Shown here: positions 16,105 to 24,457 of the stretch, piece by piece
Position numbering within the stretch: the first letter of the stretch is position 1
Layout: each line of letters opens with the position of its first letter
Assembly (NCBI RefSeq): GCF_000426345.1
Contig: NZ_AUFE01000036.1
Coordinates: 1-64,000, forward strand
Reading direction: 5' to 3'
DNA: 64,000 nucleotides
Source of the DNA: Cupriavidus phytohabitans
Lineage (GTDB): Bacteria; Pseudomonadota; Gammaproteobacteria; Burkholderiales; Burkholderiaceae
The notes under the pieces: model-generated
Database searches by the model: none
What the model was told of the DNA's origin: nothing
Seen by the model: only the letters and a program-made list of their open reading frames with translations
Position numbers and translations under genes: made by a program

Positions 16105-17159
16105 AACGACGAAGCCCTGCGCATCGGGCGCGAGACCGATCCGATCGCAATAGTCCTGGAGCAACGCCTGACATTCCCCCCAAGGCATCAATTGCTGACG
16201 AAGGTCGGAGAAATTGCCCGATCCTTCGATGCAGACGTCGCCGCAGCGCAGGTCGCCGGCGAGATGGGAAAACACACATACCTCCAGGTAGCGCCGATTC
16301 GTCGGGTTGCCCAAGGTGGGCCGAACGGCGCACCAGCTTTCGCCAGCGCTCGGAGGCGAACGACAGGTCCACCTCGTCGGCGAGCCATTCGGTCTTGCGG
16401 TGTTCGTTCTGCAGCACGACGTCCAACGCCTTGAGCAGTCGGCGGTCTTCGGTCACCGCGACAGAGCGCAATTCCTCGCCATCTGGAATATCGCCGCACG
16501 CCATGACTTGAAAGGCTTCCACAGCAATGGCAAATGATTCCCGTCGCTCCAGACCCGGATCGCTTCGCAATCGGCCTGCAGCTTGTCCAGATCGCCGTGC
16601 GGCGCCAGCAGCTCGCGCACGCGTTTCCCGGTATGGGCGTCGTCCAGGCCTTCGGCCACAATGCCGATGACTAGTTCGAGCGCGGCAACCAGCTCTTCGC
16701 TCAATTCGCGCTGGCGCGCCTGGATGAGAGTGAGTTCTTCCATTCGAGCCACTTCAACTGGTCCAGCACCAGGTCGAGGTGTTTGCGCGTCGCCTTTTTT
16801 GCGGATCGCTTGATCTGCTGATAGAGCGAGCGCCGCGCCGGCAACTCGGTTTCCAGCAGTTGATCAAGCCATTGGCGCTGGTCGGCGGACAGGCGCTGCT
16901 CGATGTGGCGATGGAGCGCGGCTTCGGCCACGGCATGGGCCTGTTCCGCGATCTCATCGAGCGTCCGGAAGGCGGGCAGCTCGTAGCCCAGCCGAACCAG
17001 TTCATCTATCGTGATGTTGAGGATGTCCACGCGCGTGTCCACCACGCCGGCGGCTTCCCCGGCAAGTCGGATCGCGACGAGGCGCGTCTGGGCATCGGTG
17101 TACGGCTTGATGCCCAGCAAGGTGCGGATCACCTTGTGATGCCGATAGAGCGCGTTGTA
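16105..17159 (-). pseudogene. Tn3-family transposase (TnpA) remnant
   Basis: TnpA sequence appears in successive frames. LYRHHKVIRTLLGIKPYTDA begins it near 17150, with ILNITIDELVRLGYELPAF near 17030. A second frame (16752-16453) has LAPHGDLDKLQADCEAIRVW. A third (within 16570-16300) has TEDRRLLKALDVVLQNEHRK and LADEVDLSFASERWRKLVRR. Then YLEVCVFSHLAGDLRCGDV follows near 16290. At least three frameshifts separate these pieces. The N-terminal DNA-binding part and the DDE catalytic region are absent. It is truncated on the right by the IS91 remnant (TAG at 17160-17162) and on the left by the CDF fragment. Confidence 0.82.
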
Positions 17160-17321
17160 CTAACCCGCTGACGCGGGAGTGGGAGGTGAGCGAGCGCCCA
17201 TGGCTGGCGTTCACCGGCAGTGGTGAGCTGACGCAGGATTCCAACGAGGGGACGCAGATACCTCCAGGAGCAGTATGTGGATGCCCGACCGGGCTCCACC
17301 ACTGCTTCCAGGAGGTTAGTC

Positions 17322-17450
17322 ATGACGCCGCTGCGCCAACGCATGTTGAACGACATGGAGATCCGTAATCTCGCCGAGAACACACAGAAGTCCTATCTGA
17401 CGCATCCTGAACCCATCCCATCTCCGCCCACTGCGCCCGAGTACTTCTGA
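17322..17450 (+). pseudogene. Internally deleted IS91-associated integrase
   Basis: A 42-codon frame with a strong AGGAGG site. It starts MTPLRQRMLNDMEIRNLAEN followed by TQKSYL, the standard N-terminus of the tyrosine recombinase found upstream of IS91 transposases, then jumps to HPEPIPSPPTAPEYF and a stop. The normal protein is about 300 residues, so the SAM-like and catalytic domains have been removed in frame. It ends eight bases before the transposase start. A translated remnant peptide is possible. Confidence 0.6.
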
Positions 17451-17458
17451 AGCCCGCG

Positions 17459-18190
17459 ATGCGCCCGGCGCTCGAGGTGGCGGACATCCTTCGCCGCTGC
17501 GGACCGCAGTACCGGCAGACCCATGCCGACGGACTCACCCGTGTCCAGCGGCGTGTGATGAGCGCCATCGAGCTGTGTCGTACCGCCGCGCTCGGCGGAC
17601 ATGTCGAGCAGTGCGATGCGTGTGGCCATCAGCGCATCGCTTACGACTCCTGTCGCAACAGGCATTGCCCAAAGTGCCAGTCGCTCGCCCGCGCGCAATG
17701 GCTCGAACGCCGGCATGCGGAGCTCCTCCCCTCGACCGAGTATTTCCATGTCGTCTTCACGCTTCCCGAATCCATCGCCGCGCTCGCGTTCCAGAACAAG
17801 AGGACGCTCTACGATCTGCTGTTTCGCGCCAGCGCCGAAACGCTGCGCACGATCGCGGCCGATCCGAAGCACCTGGGCGCCGAGATCGGCTTCCTCACGA
17901 TCCTGCATACGTGGGGACAGAATCTGCAGCATCACCCTCATGTGCATTGCGTGGTGCCGGGCGGCGGCCTCTCCCCGGACGGCGAGCGCTGGATCGCCTG
18001 CCGTCCCGGCTTCTTCCTGCCCGTGCGGGTCCTCTCGCGCCTCTTCCGGCGACTCTTTCTCGAACCGCGTGGCCATCTCCAACAACCGGCTGCTCGCCTT
18101 CGACGGACACGCCGTGCAGTTCCGCTGGAAGGACTACCCGCATGAGCCCACCGATCGCTCGAGATCCGGTTGCGGCTGCACGTCTTGGAC
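17459..18190 (+). pseudogene. IS91-family transposase, internally deleted and truncated
   Basis: Residues 1-200 match the N-terminus of IS91 transposases: ADILRRCGPQYRQTHADGLT, the zinc-binding EQCDACGHQRIAYDSCRNRH followed by CPKCQ, then EYFHVVFTLP and the HHPHVHCVVPGGGLS histidine motif of HUH nucleases. After RLFRRLFLE near 18060 the sequence jumps, in another frame, to RVAISNNRLLAFDGHAVQFR and WKDY, skipping roughly 60-70 residues. It then loses similarity near 18160, before the Tyr-containing catalytic C-terminus is complete. The product would be inactive. Confidence 0.85.
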
Positions 18191-18260
18191 ATCAAAAATA
18201 ACCGCGGTGGTCATTCAACGCCCATAGCCGTCACCGCCTGCGGAGCGGCTTAGCACAAAT

Positions 18261-18341
18261 GGTTTTTTAGTTACCGATCGCGGGCTGATCGCGATCGGCT
18301 CCGTTATGCCGCCGCGGCCGCGATCGCTAACCAAAAAATCC
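18261..18341. repeat. Imperfect 23-24-bp inverted repeat around a GC-rich core
   Basis: The left arm 18261-18283 begins GGTTTTTTAGTTACCGATCG and the right arm 18318-18341 ends CGATCGCTAACCAAAAAATCC. They pair with few mismatches around a 34-bp core that itself contains GATCGCGATC. It sits between the IS91 remnant and the LysR gene. It could be a transposon-end structure, a bidirectional terminator or a replication/recombination site. Confidence 0.6.
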
Positions 18342-18521
18342 TCTCCTATATTTGAAGCTTAAGATATTTACGAATTGCGGCCAACCCTCGGTTACGCCTC
18401 GCAGGCTGCGTTCGGGCGCGTCTTCACCGGACGCTTCGGCGTGGGGCCAGGCGCGTATCGGCGCCAGCAGCGAGCATTGCGAACCACGATGCGCCGTGCC
18501 GTCTGACGAAGCGCGGCGCAC
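18342..18521. other. Gene-free stretch before the LysR gene
   Basis: From the palindrome to 18521 nothing convincing is seen. The segment lies past the 3' end of the LysR gene. Confidence 0.4.
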
Positions 18522-19391
18522 CTATCGCTCTCCCAGGCACGCCACCGTCAGGTCCACTAACGCCCGCAGGCGTGCCAGCCGGCGCAGGTCACGGTGAAGG
18601 CCAAACCAGACATCGCGCCCCGGCGGGGCTTCGCCCAGATCGATGCGCCGCAGGTCTGGCGTGGCATCGCCCAGCGCACACGGCAGCACTGCGAAGCCAC
18701 CGCCTTCGGCGCACATGCGCGCCTGCACGCCACGGTTGTTACTGCGATAAACGATGCGTGCCCTGGGCAGCATTCGCCCGACCCATGCCACGTCGGGCAG
18801 CGTGCCGAAGGCAGTGTCCATGCTGATGAGCGCTACACCCTCGCCATCGCTGGCGCGAGGCGCCACGAGATCCCGGTGCCCGTACAGCGCGTAGTTCATG
18901 TGCATCAGCTTGCGCTGGATGATGTCGGGCTCCTCGAACGGCATGATGCGAAATGCCAGGTCGGCTTCGCGGCGCGCCAGACTGTATTGGCGGGAATCCG
19001 TCACCAGCTCCAGCGACACATCCGGATGCTGCCTGAGGAAACGGGCAAAGACTGGGGTCAGCACATGCATGCCAAACCAGTCGGACGACGTGACACGCAA
19101 CGAGCCTGTCAGCGCGTTGCCCTGTCCGGCCAGCGTTCGGGAGAGGCCCAGTGCTTCCTCCTCCATGCGCTCGGCGTAGACCAGGACGGCGCTGCCTTCG
19201 TCGGTCAGCACCAAGCCGTCGCTGGTGCGGTGGAACAAGGCCTGCCCGACCGCTTCCTCCAGCGCCCTCAGGCGCCGGCCCATGGTCGGTTGTGTCTGGC
19301 CGATCACTCGGGCCGCGCCGCCGAGCGTCCCGGCCCGTGCGATGGCGAGGAAGATGCGCACATCGCTCCATTCGAGTCCAGGGTCATGCAT
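18522..19391 (-). CDS. LysR-family transcriptional regulator
   Basis: A 289-residue LysR protein. The N-terminal winged helix contains SDVRIFLAIARAGTLGGAAR and GQTQPTMGRRLRALEEAVGQ, and the effector domain begins near residue 95 (GSLRVTSSDWFGMHVLTPVF) and looks complete to the C-terminus. It is divergent from the quinone-oxidoreductase gene at 19513 and probably activates it. The 121-bp gap contains a short dyad, ATGCG-ATTG-CGCAT (19427-19440), that could be the binding site. The inducer cannot be told from sequence. Confidence 0.92.
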   Translation of the reverse strand: MHDPGLEWSDVRIFLAIARAGTLGGAARVIGQTQPTMGRRLRALEEAVGQALFHRTSDGLVLTDEGSAVLVYAERMEEEALGLSRTLAGQGNALTGSLRVTSSDWFGMHVLTPVFARFLRQHPDVSLELVTDSRQYSLARREADLAFRIMPFEEPDIIQRKLMHMNYALYGHRDLVAPRASDGEGVALISMDTAFGTLPDVAWVGRMLPRARIVYRSNNRGVQARMCAEGGGFAVLPCALGDATPDLRRIDLGEAPPGRDVWFGLHRDLRRLARLRALVDLTVACLGER

Positions 19392-19512
19392 TTATGACTA
19401 GCCACCATTCAGGATTATTAATTTCCATGCGATTGCGCATGAACCATCATGAGTCCAACGACACGCGGAATGCAAGATTGCCGGGCGTGACGACCGAAAG
19501 GAAACACAGGAG

Positions 19513-20505
19513 ATGACGATGTCCATGCAGGCCCTGGTGCTGAACCACTACAACGGCCCCCTCGAACCAACCACACTGCCCCGGCCCACCCCTGGCCCTG
19601 GGCAGGTACTTGTACGCATCGCTGCGAGCGGCCTCAATCCGCTCGACACCAAGATCCGGGCGGGCGCCGCCGCGCATGCGCGGCATCCGCTACCACTCGT
19701 GCTTGGCATTGACATGGCCGGCACGGTGGAAGCAGTCGGGGCAGGCGTTACCGCTTTTCACCCTGGCGATGAAGTCTACGGCATGACCGGCGGCGTGGGC
19801 GGCCTGCAGGGTTCGCTCGCGCAGTACGCCGCCGTCGACGCCAACCTGCTGGCCCGCAAGCCGTCGAATCTGTCGATGCGCGAGGCCGCTGCCCTGCCGC
19901 TGGCTTTCATCACGGCCTATGCCGGTATCGTCGATCGGGCGCATCTGCGGACCGGCCAGACCGTGCTCGTGCAAGGCGGCGCTGGCGGCGTGGGCCATAT
20001 CGCGGTGCAACTGGCACGCGCGCTGGGCGCCACAGTGTTTGCCACGGCCAGTGAGAAGGATCTTGACCTGGTGGGCGAGCTCGGCGCAACGCCCATTGAC
20101 TACCGCGCGCAGCCCGTCGAGGCGTACGTCGCCGCGCACACGCAGGGTGAAGGCTTCGAGCTGGTCTTTGACACTGTCGGCGGCCCGACGCTGGATGCCT
20201 CGTTCACTGCGGTGAAGCACTTCGGCCACGTGGTGAGCGCGCTCGGCTGGGGAACGCATGCGCTGGCCCCGCTGTCATTCCGCGAAGCCACCTACTCCGG
20301 CGTGTTCACACTGTATCCGCTGCTCACCGGCAAGCTGCGCGCCCATCATGGCGAGATGATGAGCGAGGCCACGCGGCTGGTGGAAAGCGGGCTGTTGCGG
20401 CCGGTGGTCGATCCGCGCCGCTTCACGCTGGCGCAGGCGGAGCAGGCATACGAACTCGTCACCGCCGGCACCGCGCGCGCCAAGGTGGTCGTCGAGATCG
20501 CGTGA
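19513..20505 (+). CDS. Zinc-independent MDR / quinone oxidoreductase family protein
   Basis: A 330-residue medium-chain dehydrogenase/reductase. It shows the GroES-like N-terminal domain (PGPGQVLVRIAASGLNPLDT), the Rossmann motif LVQGGAGGVGHIAVQLARAL and the VFDTVGGPTLDASF segment. The Cys and His ligands of zinc alcohol dehydrogenases are not present in the usual positions, which favours the NADPH:quinone reductase subgroup. An upstream methionine pair (MTMSM) leaves the exact start open by one or two residues. It is paired with the divergent LysR gene, a frequent arrangement for quinone or enal detoxification. Confidence 0.9.
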   Translation: MTMSMQALVLNHYNGPLEPTTLPRPTPGPGQVLVRIAASGLNPLDTKIRAGAAAHARHPLPLVLGIDMAGTVEAVGAGVTAFHPGDEVYGMTGGVGGLQGSLAQYAAVDANLLARKPSNLSMREAAALPLAFITAYAGIVDRAHLRTGQTVLVQGGAGGVGHIAVQLARALGATVFATASEKDLDLVGELGATPIDYRAQPVEAYVAAHTQGEGFELVFDTVGGPTLDASFTAVKHFGHVVSALGWGTHALAPLSFREATYSGVFTLYPLLTGKLRAHHGEMMSEATRLVESGLLRPVVDPRRFTLAQAEQAYELVTAGTARAKVVVEIA

Positions 20506-20514
20506 TGGCTGGGG

Positions 20515-20950
20515 CAGGACTACGCGGCCGATGACATCCGCAAGGAAGGCCGCGACGCGCCGAATGCGCGGAATGCGGCGCACATACTGATGCGAACCCC
20601 GCCACACGTTGCGCCGCACACGCACCTCTGTGGGCAGTATGCGCCGCAGGCCAAACCACTCCGCCCGCGCGAACGCCGGCAGCATGCCGATACCGGCACC
20701 CACCGCAGCCGCGAACATCTGCGACAGCATGCTGGTGGAGTGGAACACGATGGTCGGGTTGGCCATGACATCGTCGAGCCAGCGCACCGCATCGAGGCGA
20801 ATCAGGTCGGGGACATAGCCGACGAAACGATGCGCCGCCAGGACGGCGATGCTCAGGGTTCGCCATGCTCGGCCAGATAGGCGGGACTAGCGTAAAGGTG
20901 CAGCGGAAACTGACCGATCTGCTCGGGGCCCTTCTCTTGGTCGCAGGCCT
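20515..20950 (-). pseudogene. C-terminal half of a LysR-family regulator, frameshifted
   Basis: On the minus strand, near 20930, the frame reads EQIGQFPLHLYASPAYLAEH then GEP and a stop. A second frame takes over with FVGYVPDLIRLDAVRWLDDV and VFHSTSMLSQMFAAAVGAGI, then GMLPAFARAEW and IPRIRRVAAFLADVI. These are the central and C-terminal effector-domain segments of a LysR protein. The DNA-binding half is absent and the 3' end abuts the oxidoreductase stop at 20505. It may be the former neighbour of another catabolic gene. Confidence 0.68.
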
Positions 20951-21005
20951 ATCTTGGCCGGAGGCGAAGTCGCCCCTCCAGCCACGGGCGCGCATGCCAT
21001 GACTA

Positions 21006-21986
21006 CTACTCGAGCGCCTCTTCCACGGCTTGAGCGATCTTCGCGATCATCTCGCGCAGCCAGGAGTGACCGGCGTCGTAGTCGTCGCGTTCATGCCAAA
21101 CCGCACGCATGGTCTCAATTCCTGCTTGGTACGGCGGATGTCGGCAAATCAGGTCGCCACTCTTGGTGAGAGCCACTGCCAGCGAAGCCGGCACAATCGA
21201 CATCATGTGCGTATCACGAAGCAGCGCTGGAATGGCGAGCGAGTGCGGAACGGTAACCCTCAACCGCGACATCGCCTTCGACTGAAGCAGCGCCTTCTCT
21301 AACGCACGCCGGTCGAACATCTCCGACTGCCGCGCGAGGCCGCGCTCAACGATGAACCCCCCTACCGCGCCTTCTTCCTGCCCGCCGACGGATAGGGTGA
21401 CAAGGGGGTACTTTGCCAGATCTCGGATGGTGAGCTTCCGTCGGGAAGCAGGATGTCGCTTGCACATCAAGATTGACTCTCGCTGGGACATCAGCGCTCG
21501 GGAGTTCAGGCGGGGCGGAACCTGGGAAAAGATGCCGATGGCAAGGTCGATGCGTCCCAGGTCGATCTGCTCGGCCAAGTCCAGCCGCGTGGAAGGTCGG
21601 ATGACGAGGTCGACGCCCGGGGCAGCCTCTTGCAACTCGCGGGACAAAGGCGCAACGATCACTTCCGTGACGTGATCGTTCGCCGCGATGACAAAGCGCC
21701 GTTTTGATGTCTGCGGGGAAAACAACTCCACGCCTAGCGCGTCCTCGATGCGACGCAGTGAGTCCAGCAGCGCGGGCGCCATCGCCGTGGCACGGCCGGT
21801 CGGCACCATGCCCTTCCCCATGCGCATGAAAAGCTCGTCGCCGACCAGCTCGCGCAGCCTCCGGAGCGCATGGCTAACCGCCGATTGCGTGAGATTGAGG
21901 CGCTTGCCCGCCAGTATCAGGTTGCGCTCCTCATAGACGGCCTCGAACACCTTCAACAGGTTCAGGTCTGTGCGGCCGATGCTCAT
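21006..21986 (-). CDS. LysR-family regulator, probable nitrobenzoate regulator (PnbR-like)
   Basis: A 326-residue LysR protein of the NodD/LinR-like group. It starts MSIGRTDLNLLKVFEAVYEE, with the HTH LNLTQSAVSHALRRLRELVG and a full effector domain ending REMIAKIAQAVEEALE. It is divergent from the pnbB/pnbA pair, and the 113-bp gap holds a 19-bp dyad. In known p-nitrobenzoate clusters a LysR gene named pnbR lies beside pnbA and pnbB, which supports this as the regulator. Whether it activates or represses is not visible. Confidence 0.9.
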   Translation of the reverse strand: MSIGRTDLNLLKVFEAVYEERNLILAGKRLNLTQSAVSHALRRLRELVGDELFMRMGKGMVPTGRATAMAPALLDSLRRIEDALGVELFSPQTSKRRFVIAANDHVTEVIVAPLSRELQEAAPGVDLVIRPSTRLDLAEQIDLGRIDLAIGIFSQVPPRLNSRALMSQRESILMCKRHPASRRKLTIRDLAKYPLVTLSVGGQEEGAVGGFIVERGLARQSEMFDRRALEKALLQSKAMSRLRVTVPHSLAIPALLRDTHMMSIVPASLAVALTKSGDLICRHPPYQAGIETMRAVWHERDDYDAGHSWLREMIAKIAQAVEEALE

Positions 21987-22006
21987 GATGTCGCTCCCTC
22001 AATTGA

Positions 22007-22025
22007 ATTACATGCATTATGCAAT
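22007..22025. promoter_or_regulatory. 19-bp dyad in the pnb divergent promoter, candidate LysR site
   Basis: ATTACATGCATTATGCAAT has the dyad form ATTnCATnnnnnATGnAAT. It sits about 20 bp upstream of the LysR start and 75 bp upstream of pnbB, a normal position for a LysR recognition site. Confidence 0.45.
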
Positions 22026-22099
22026 TGCAAAGACATCAATTCCATTCAACTCATGGTTCGCGCATGATGACATCCAGCCATTTGACAGGAAACGACACC

Positions 22100-22648
22100 A
22101 TGACGGCCGAAACCCTAATCCAGGATCGAGAAGCGCTGATCGAGCGCTGCATCCCTTTCCTTGAGGAAGTGAAGGACCTGACTACCAGCACCGCGGTCGA
22201 GCGCTGGTTGAACGAGAAGTACGGCCCTGACAGCGAGCTCTACCAGATGCTGGCCCGCCTGGTCAGGAAGGGCGTGGAGGACGGCTGGGCAGCGAACGTC
22301 GAGATCGAAGGCCCAGCCTACCGCCGCAGCCGCATCGCCGAGCCCAGCGAACGCACGCTCCACTTCAGCATCACAGCTGTGTATATGGATAGCACCGGCA
22401 ACAGGCAAGGCCACCCTGACCATCGATTCCGCGGGCAATACCACGGGCATCCCTATGGCGAGTTCAACATGGTCATTCCGCTAAATCCCGGCGCCGCGCT
22501 GAACGGACCGAATGGCTGGTGCTTCAGTGGCTGGACCGCCCCGGCGCCTGGTAGTCATCACTATCCGGAAGCGAAGGGTGGCGCCGTGATCGCGCTGTTT
22601 TTCCTGCCCGCTGGTCGGATTTCGTACCACGACGTCCCGCAGGAGTAA
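22100..22648 (+). CDS. pnbB: 4-hydroxylaminobenzoate lyase (DUF4863)
   Basis: A 182-residue protein starting at the ATG at 22100 (AGGAAACGACACC upstream). It matches the PnbB/DUF4863 type, with VEDGWAANVEIEGPAYRRSR, RTLHFSITAVYMDS, HRFRGQYHGHPYGEFNMVIP and FFLPAGRISYHDVP. PnbB converts 4-hydroxylaminobenzoate to protocatechuate and ammonia. The Gly-His-Pro-Tyr-Gly-Glu segment resembles a metal site of a cupin-like fold (inference). It is followed three bases later by the nitroreductase gene, which supplies its substrate. Confidence 0.86.
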   Translation: MTAETLIQDREALIERCIPFLEEVKDLTTSTAVERWLNEKYGPDSELYQMLARLVRKGVEDGWAANVEIEGPAYRRSRIAEPSERTLHFSITAVYMDSTGNRQGHPDHRFRGQYHGHPYGEFNMVIPLNPGAALNGPNGWCFSGWTAPAPGSHHYPEAKGGAVIALFFLPAGRISYHDVPQE

Positions 22649-22651
22649 GCC

Positions 22652-23362
22652 ATGGCAGAAGCGCCAATTGAATGGTCGCAGGAGGCGGTCGCCAGATGCA
22701 TTGCCGACGTCGTGAGCGCCCGGCGGGCCATCCGTGCCTTCAAGCCTGAGCCGCTGCGCCGGGAAGACGTAGAAGACATTCTGGAAGCAGCCGCGACCGC
22801 GCCGAGCGGGGCCAACACCCAGCCGTGGCGGGTATATGTGGTTAGCGGCGCGATCAAGGATGAATTGGCCAATGCCCTGGTCGCTGCCTCCCGCGCCGGA
22901 ACTGCACCCGCCCCGGCCCATTTCCCTGAGCCATTGCCGGACGTGTTCCGCGCGAGACTGATCGATTTCGGGGCGCGCTACTACGCTTCGCTCGGCATTG
23001 ATCGCAACGACCACCTGGCGCGCGCGCGGCAGACCGAACAGAACTTCTCATTCTTCGGCGCACCCGTGGGCCTCATCATCAGCATTGACCGGAGATTGAA
23101 GCCGCACAGCTGGATCGACATCGGCCTGTTCGCTCAGAACCTGATGATCGCCGCGAAAGCGCGCGGCATCGACACATGCCCGCAGGTTTCCTTCGCGCCG
23201 TTCCATGACGTGCTTGCCTCGCATCTGCACATGCCACCGGAGGAAGTAACCGCCTTCGGTATGGCCATGGGATATGGAGACCCGGAAGCCAGGGTCAATA
23301 AGACGAGAATGCCACGGGAGCGCGTGCAAGACTTCGCGAGGCTCTTCGGATTTCCGGCTTGA
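22652..23362 (+). CDS. pnbA: 4-nitrobenzoate reductase (nitroreductase family)
   Basis: A 236-residue FMN-dependent nitroreductase of the NfsB/PnbA type. The N-terminal SARRAIRAFKPEPLRREDVE and AAATAPSGANTQPWRVYVVS bind FMN, FFGAPVGLIISIDR and SWIDIGLFAQNLMIAAKARG lie in the core, and GMAMGYGDPEARVNKTRMPR is near the end. It should reduce 4-nitrobenzoate with NAD(P)H through the nitroso stage to 4-hydroxylaminobenzoate. The AGGAG ribosome-binding site overlaps the pnbB stop. Substrate specificity is inferred from the pairing with pnbB. Confidence 0.86.
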   Translation: MAEAPIEWSQEAVARCIADVVSARRAIRAFKPEPLRREDVEDILEAAATAPSGANTQPWRVYVVSGAIKDELANALVAASRAGTAPAPAHFPEPLPDVFRARLIDFGARYYASLGIDRNDHLARARQTEQNFSFFGAPVGLIISIDRRLKPHSWIDIGLFAQNLMIAAKARGIDTCPQVSFAPFHDVLASHLHMPPEEVTAFGMAMGYGDPEARVNKTRMPRERVQDFARLFGFPA

Positions 23363-23524
23363 AACTCACGGCAAATGCTCCAGCGGATGTTGCCGGAGCC
23401 GGCGCCGGCAAACCCTTTTGCCAGGCGATCACTTCCTTTTCGTGCCGATCGTCTTGTCACGCGGGCCCCGCAATTCCTCATGCGGCGCCCATGGAATCCA
23501 TGCTTTCTCGCGAGGCACGGGGAT

Positions 23525-24443
23525 ATGGAGGCGATTCTGTCGAGACACTGTTCGCCAATCGAGGCGCTGCGGCGCCGCATCGAGGGAAAGATCTGGTCGG
23601 TGACGCGCACGTCCACGGGCCACCTCATCGATCTCTCGACACCTCACGGCGATCCCGGCCTGTTCGGCCCGGCCGCCGTCTGCTGGCAGGTGCACGACGA
23701 CTTTCCGACGATGCTGGTAGGTGGCATCCGTGCGCTGATGCTTCAGGCGTTGCATCCGCTGGCATTGGCCGGTGTGCTGGAACACTCGATCTATCGGCAG
23801 GACATGCGCGGCCGCTTGGCGCGCACAGCCCAGTTCGTGGCCGGCACCACGTACGGTAGCGTCCGCGATGCCCACGGATTGATCGTGCATGTGAACGGCA
23901 TTCACCGGGGGTATTGCCGGCGTCAGTGCCGATGGACATCCCTACACCGCCACGGACCCTGCCCTGCTTCGATGGGTGCATGTGGCCGAAGTTTCGAGCT
24001 TTCTCGATGCCCACCTGCGCAACGTGAATCCGCAGCTGGCGCCTGCGGACCAGGATCGATATCTGGCGGAAACGGCCACGGTCGCGCGATTGTTGGGCGC
24101 GACAGACGTGCCGGAGACGCGGGCAGGGCTGAAAGCGTGCATCCAGGAACAGCGTGGCGAACTGGTGGCCAGCCACCGCCTGCACGAAGTCATTTTGCAG
24201 CTTGCCACGCAAGCCGGTGCCAACTGCGCCGAGCGACTGGCCATGCAGATCTTCGTCGGCGCCGCCATCCGCCTGCTGCCGCAGTGGGCCAGCGCCATGG
24301 TGGGCGAAGCATTGACGCGATTCGTTCACGGATGGACTGAGCCGGCCATGCGCGCCGCCTGCGTGGTGCTGCGCTGGTCGATCCGGAACAGCGCGGCGAT
24401 GCGCGCACGTGCGCGCGTCGCATCACCGCAGACCATTTCATGA
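23525..24443 (+). pseudogene. MpaB/rubber-oxygenase-like (DUF2236) protein with a one-base frameshift
   Basis: The first frame has RIEGKIWSVTR, WQVHDDFPTMLVGGIRALML, ALHPLALAGVLEHS and YGSVRDAHGLIVHVNGIH, the haem-binding core of the DUF2236 oxygenase fold. At the G5 run near 23907-23911 the frame is lost. Read as four G, the sequence continues naturally as RGIAGVSADGHPYTATDPAL, LRWVHVAEVSSFLDAHLRNV and on to the stop at 24443. Removing one G would restore an intact gene of about 305 residues, so this may be a phase variant, a young pseudogene or a base-calling error. An upstream start at 23375 is also open. Confidence 0.76.
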
Positions 24444-24457
24444 CACTGAGTTCAGGC

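Larger units (their letters stand above)
17160..18190 (+). mobile_element. IS91-family element remnant
   Basis: The block holds the beginning and end of a tyrosine-recombinase-like gene (17322-17450) followed by a Y2-type IS91 transposase (17459 onward), the two-gene order of many IS91 elements. Both genes have internal deletions. The left boundary is placed where Tn3 sequence stops at 17160 and the right boundary where transposase similarity ends near 18190; true oriIS and terIS ends were not identified. Confidence 0.65.

Noticed and set aside
15760-16434. A 224-codon plus-strand frame after the sensor kinase
   Set aside because: It is antisense to the CDF and Tn3 remnants and shows no natural protein sequence.
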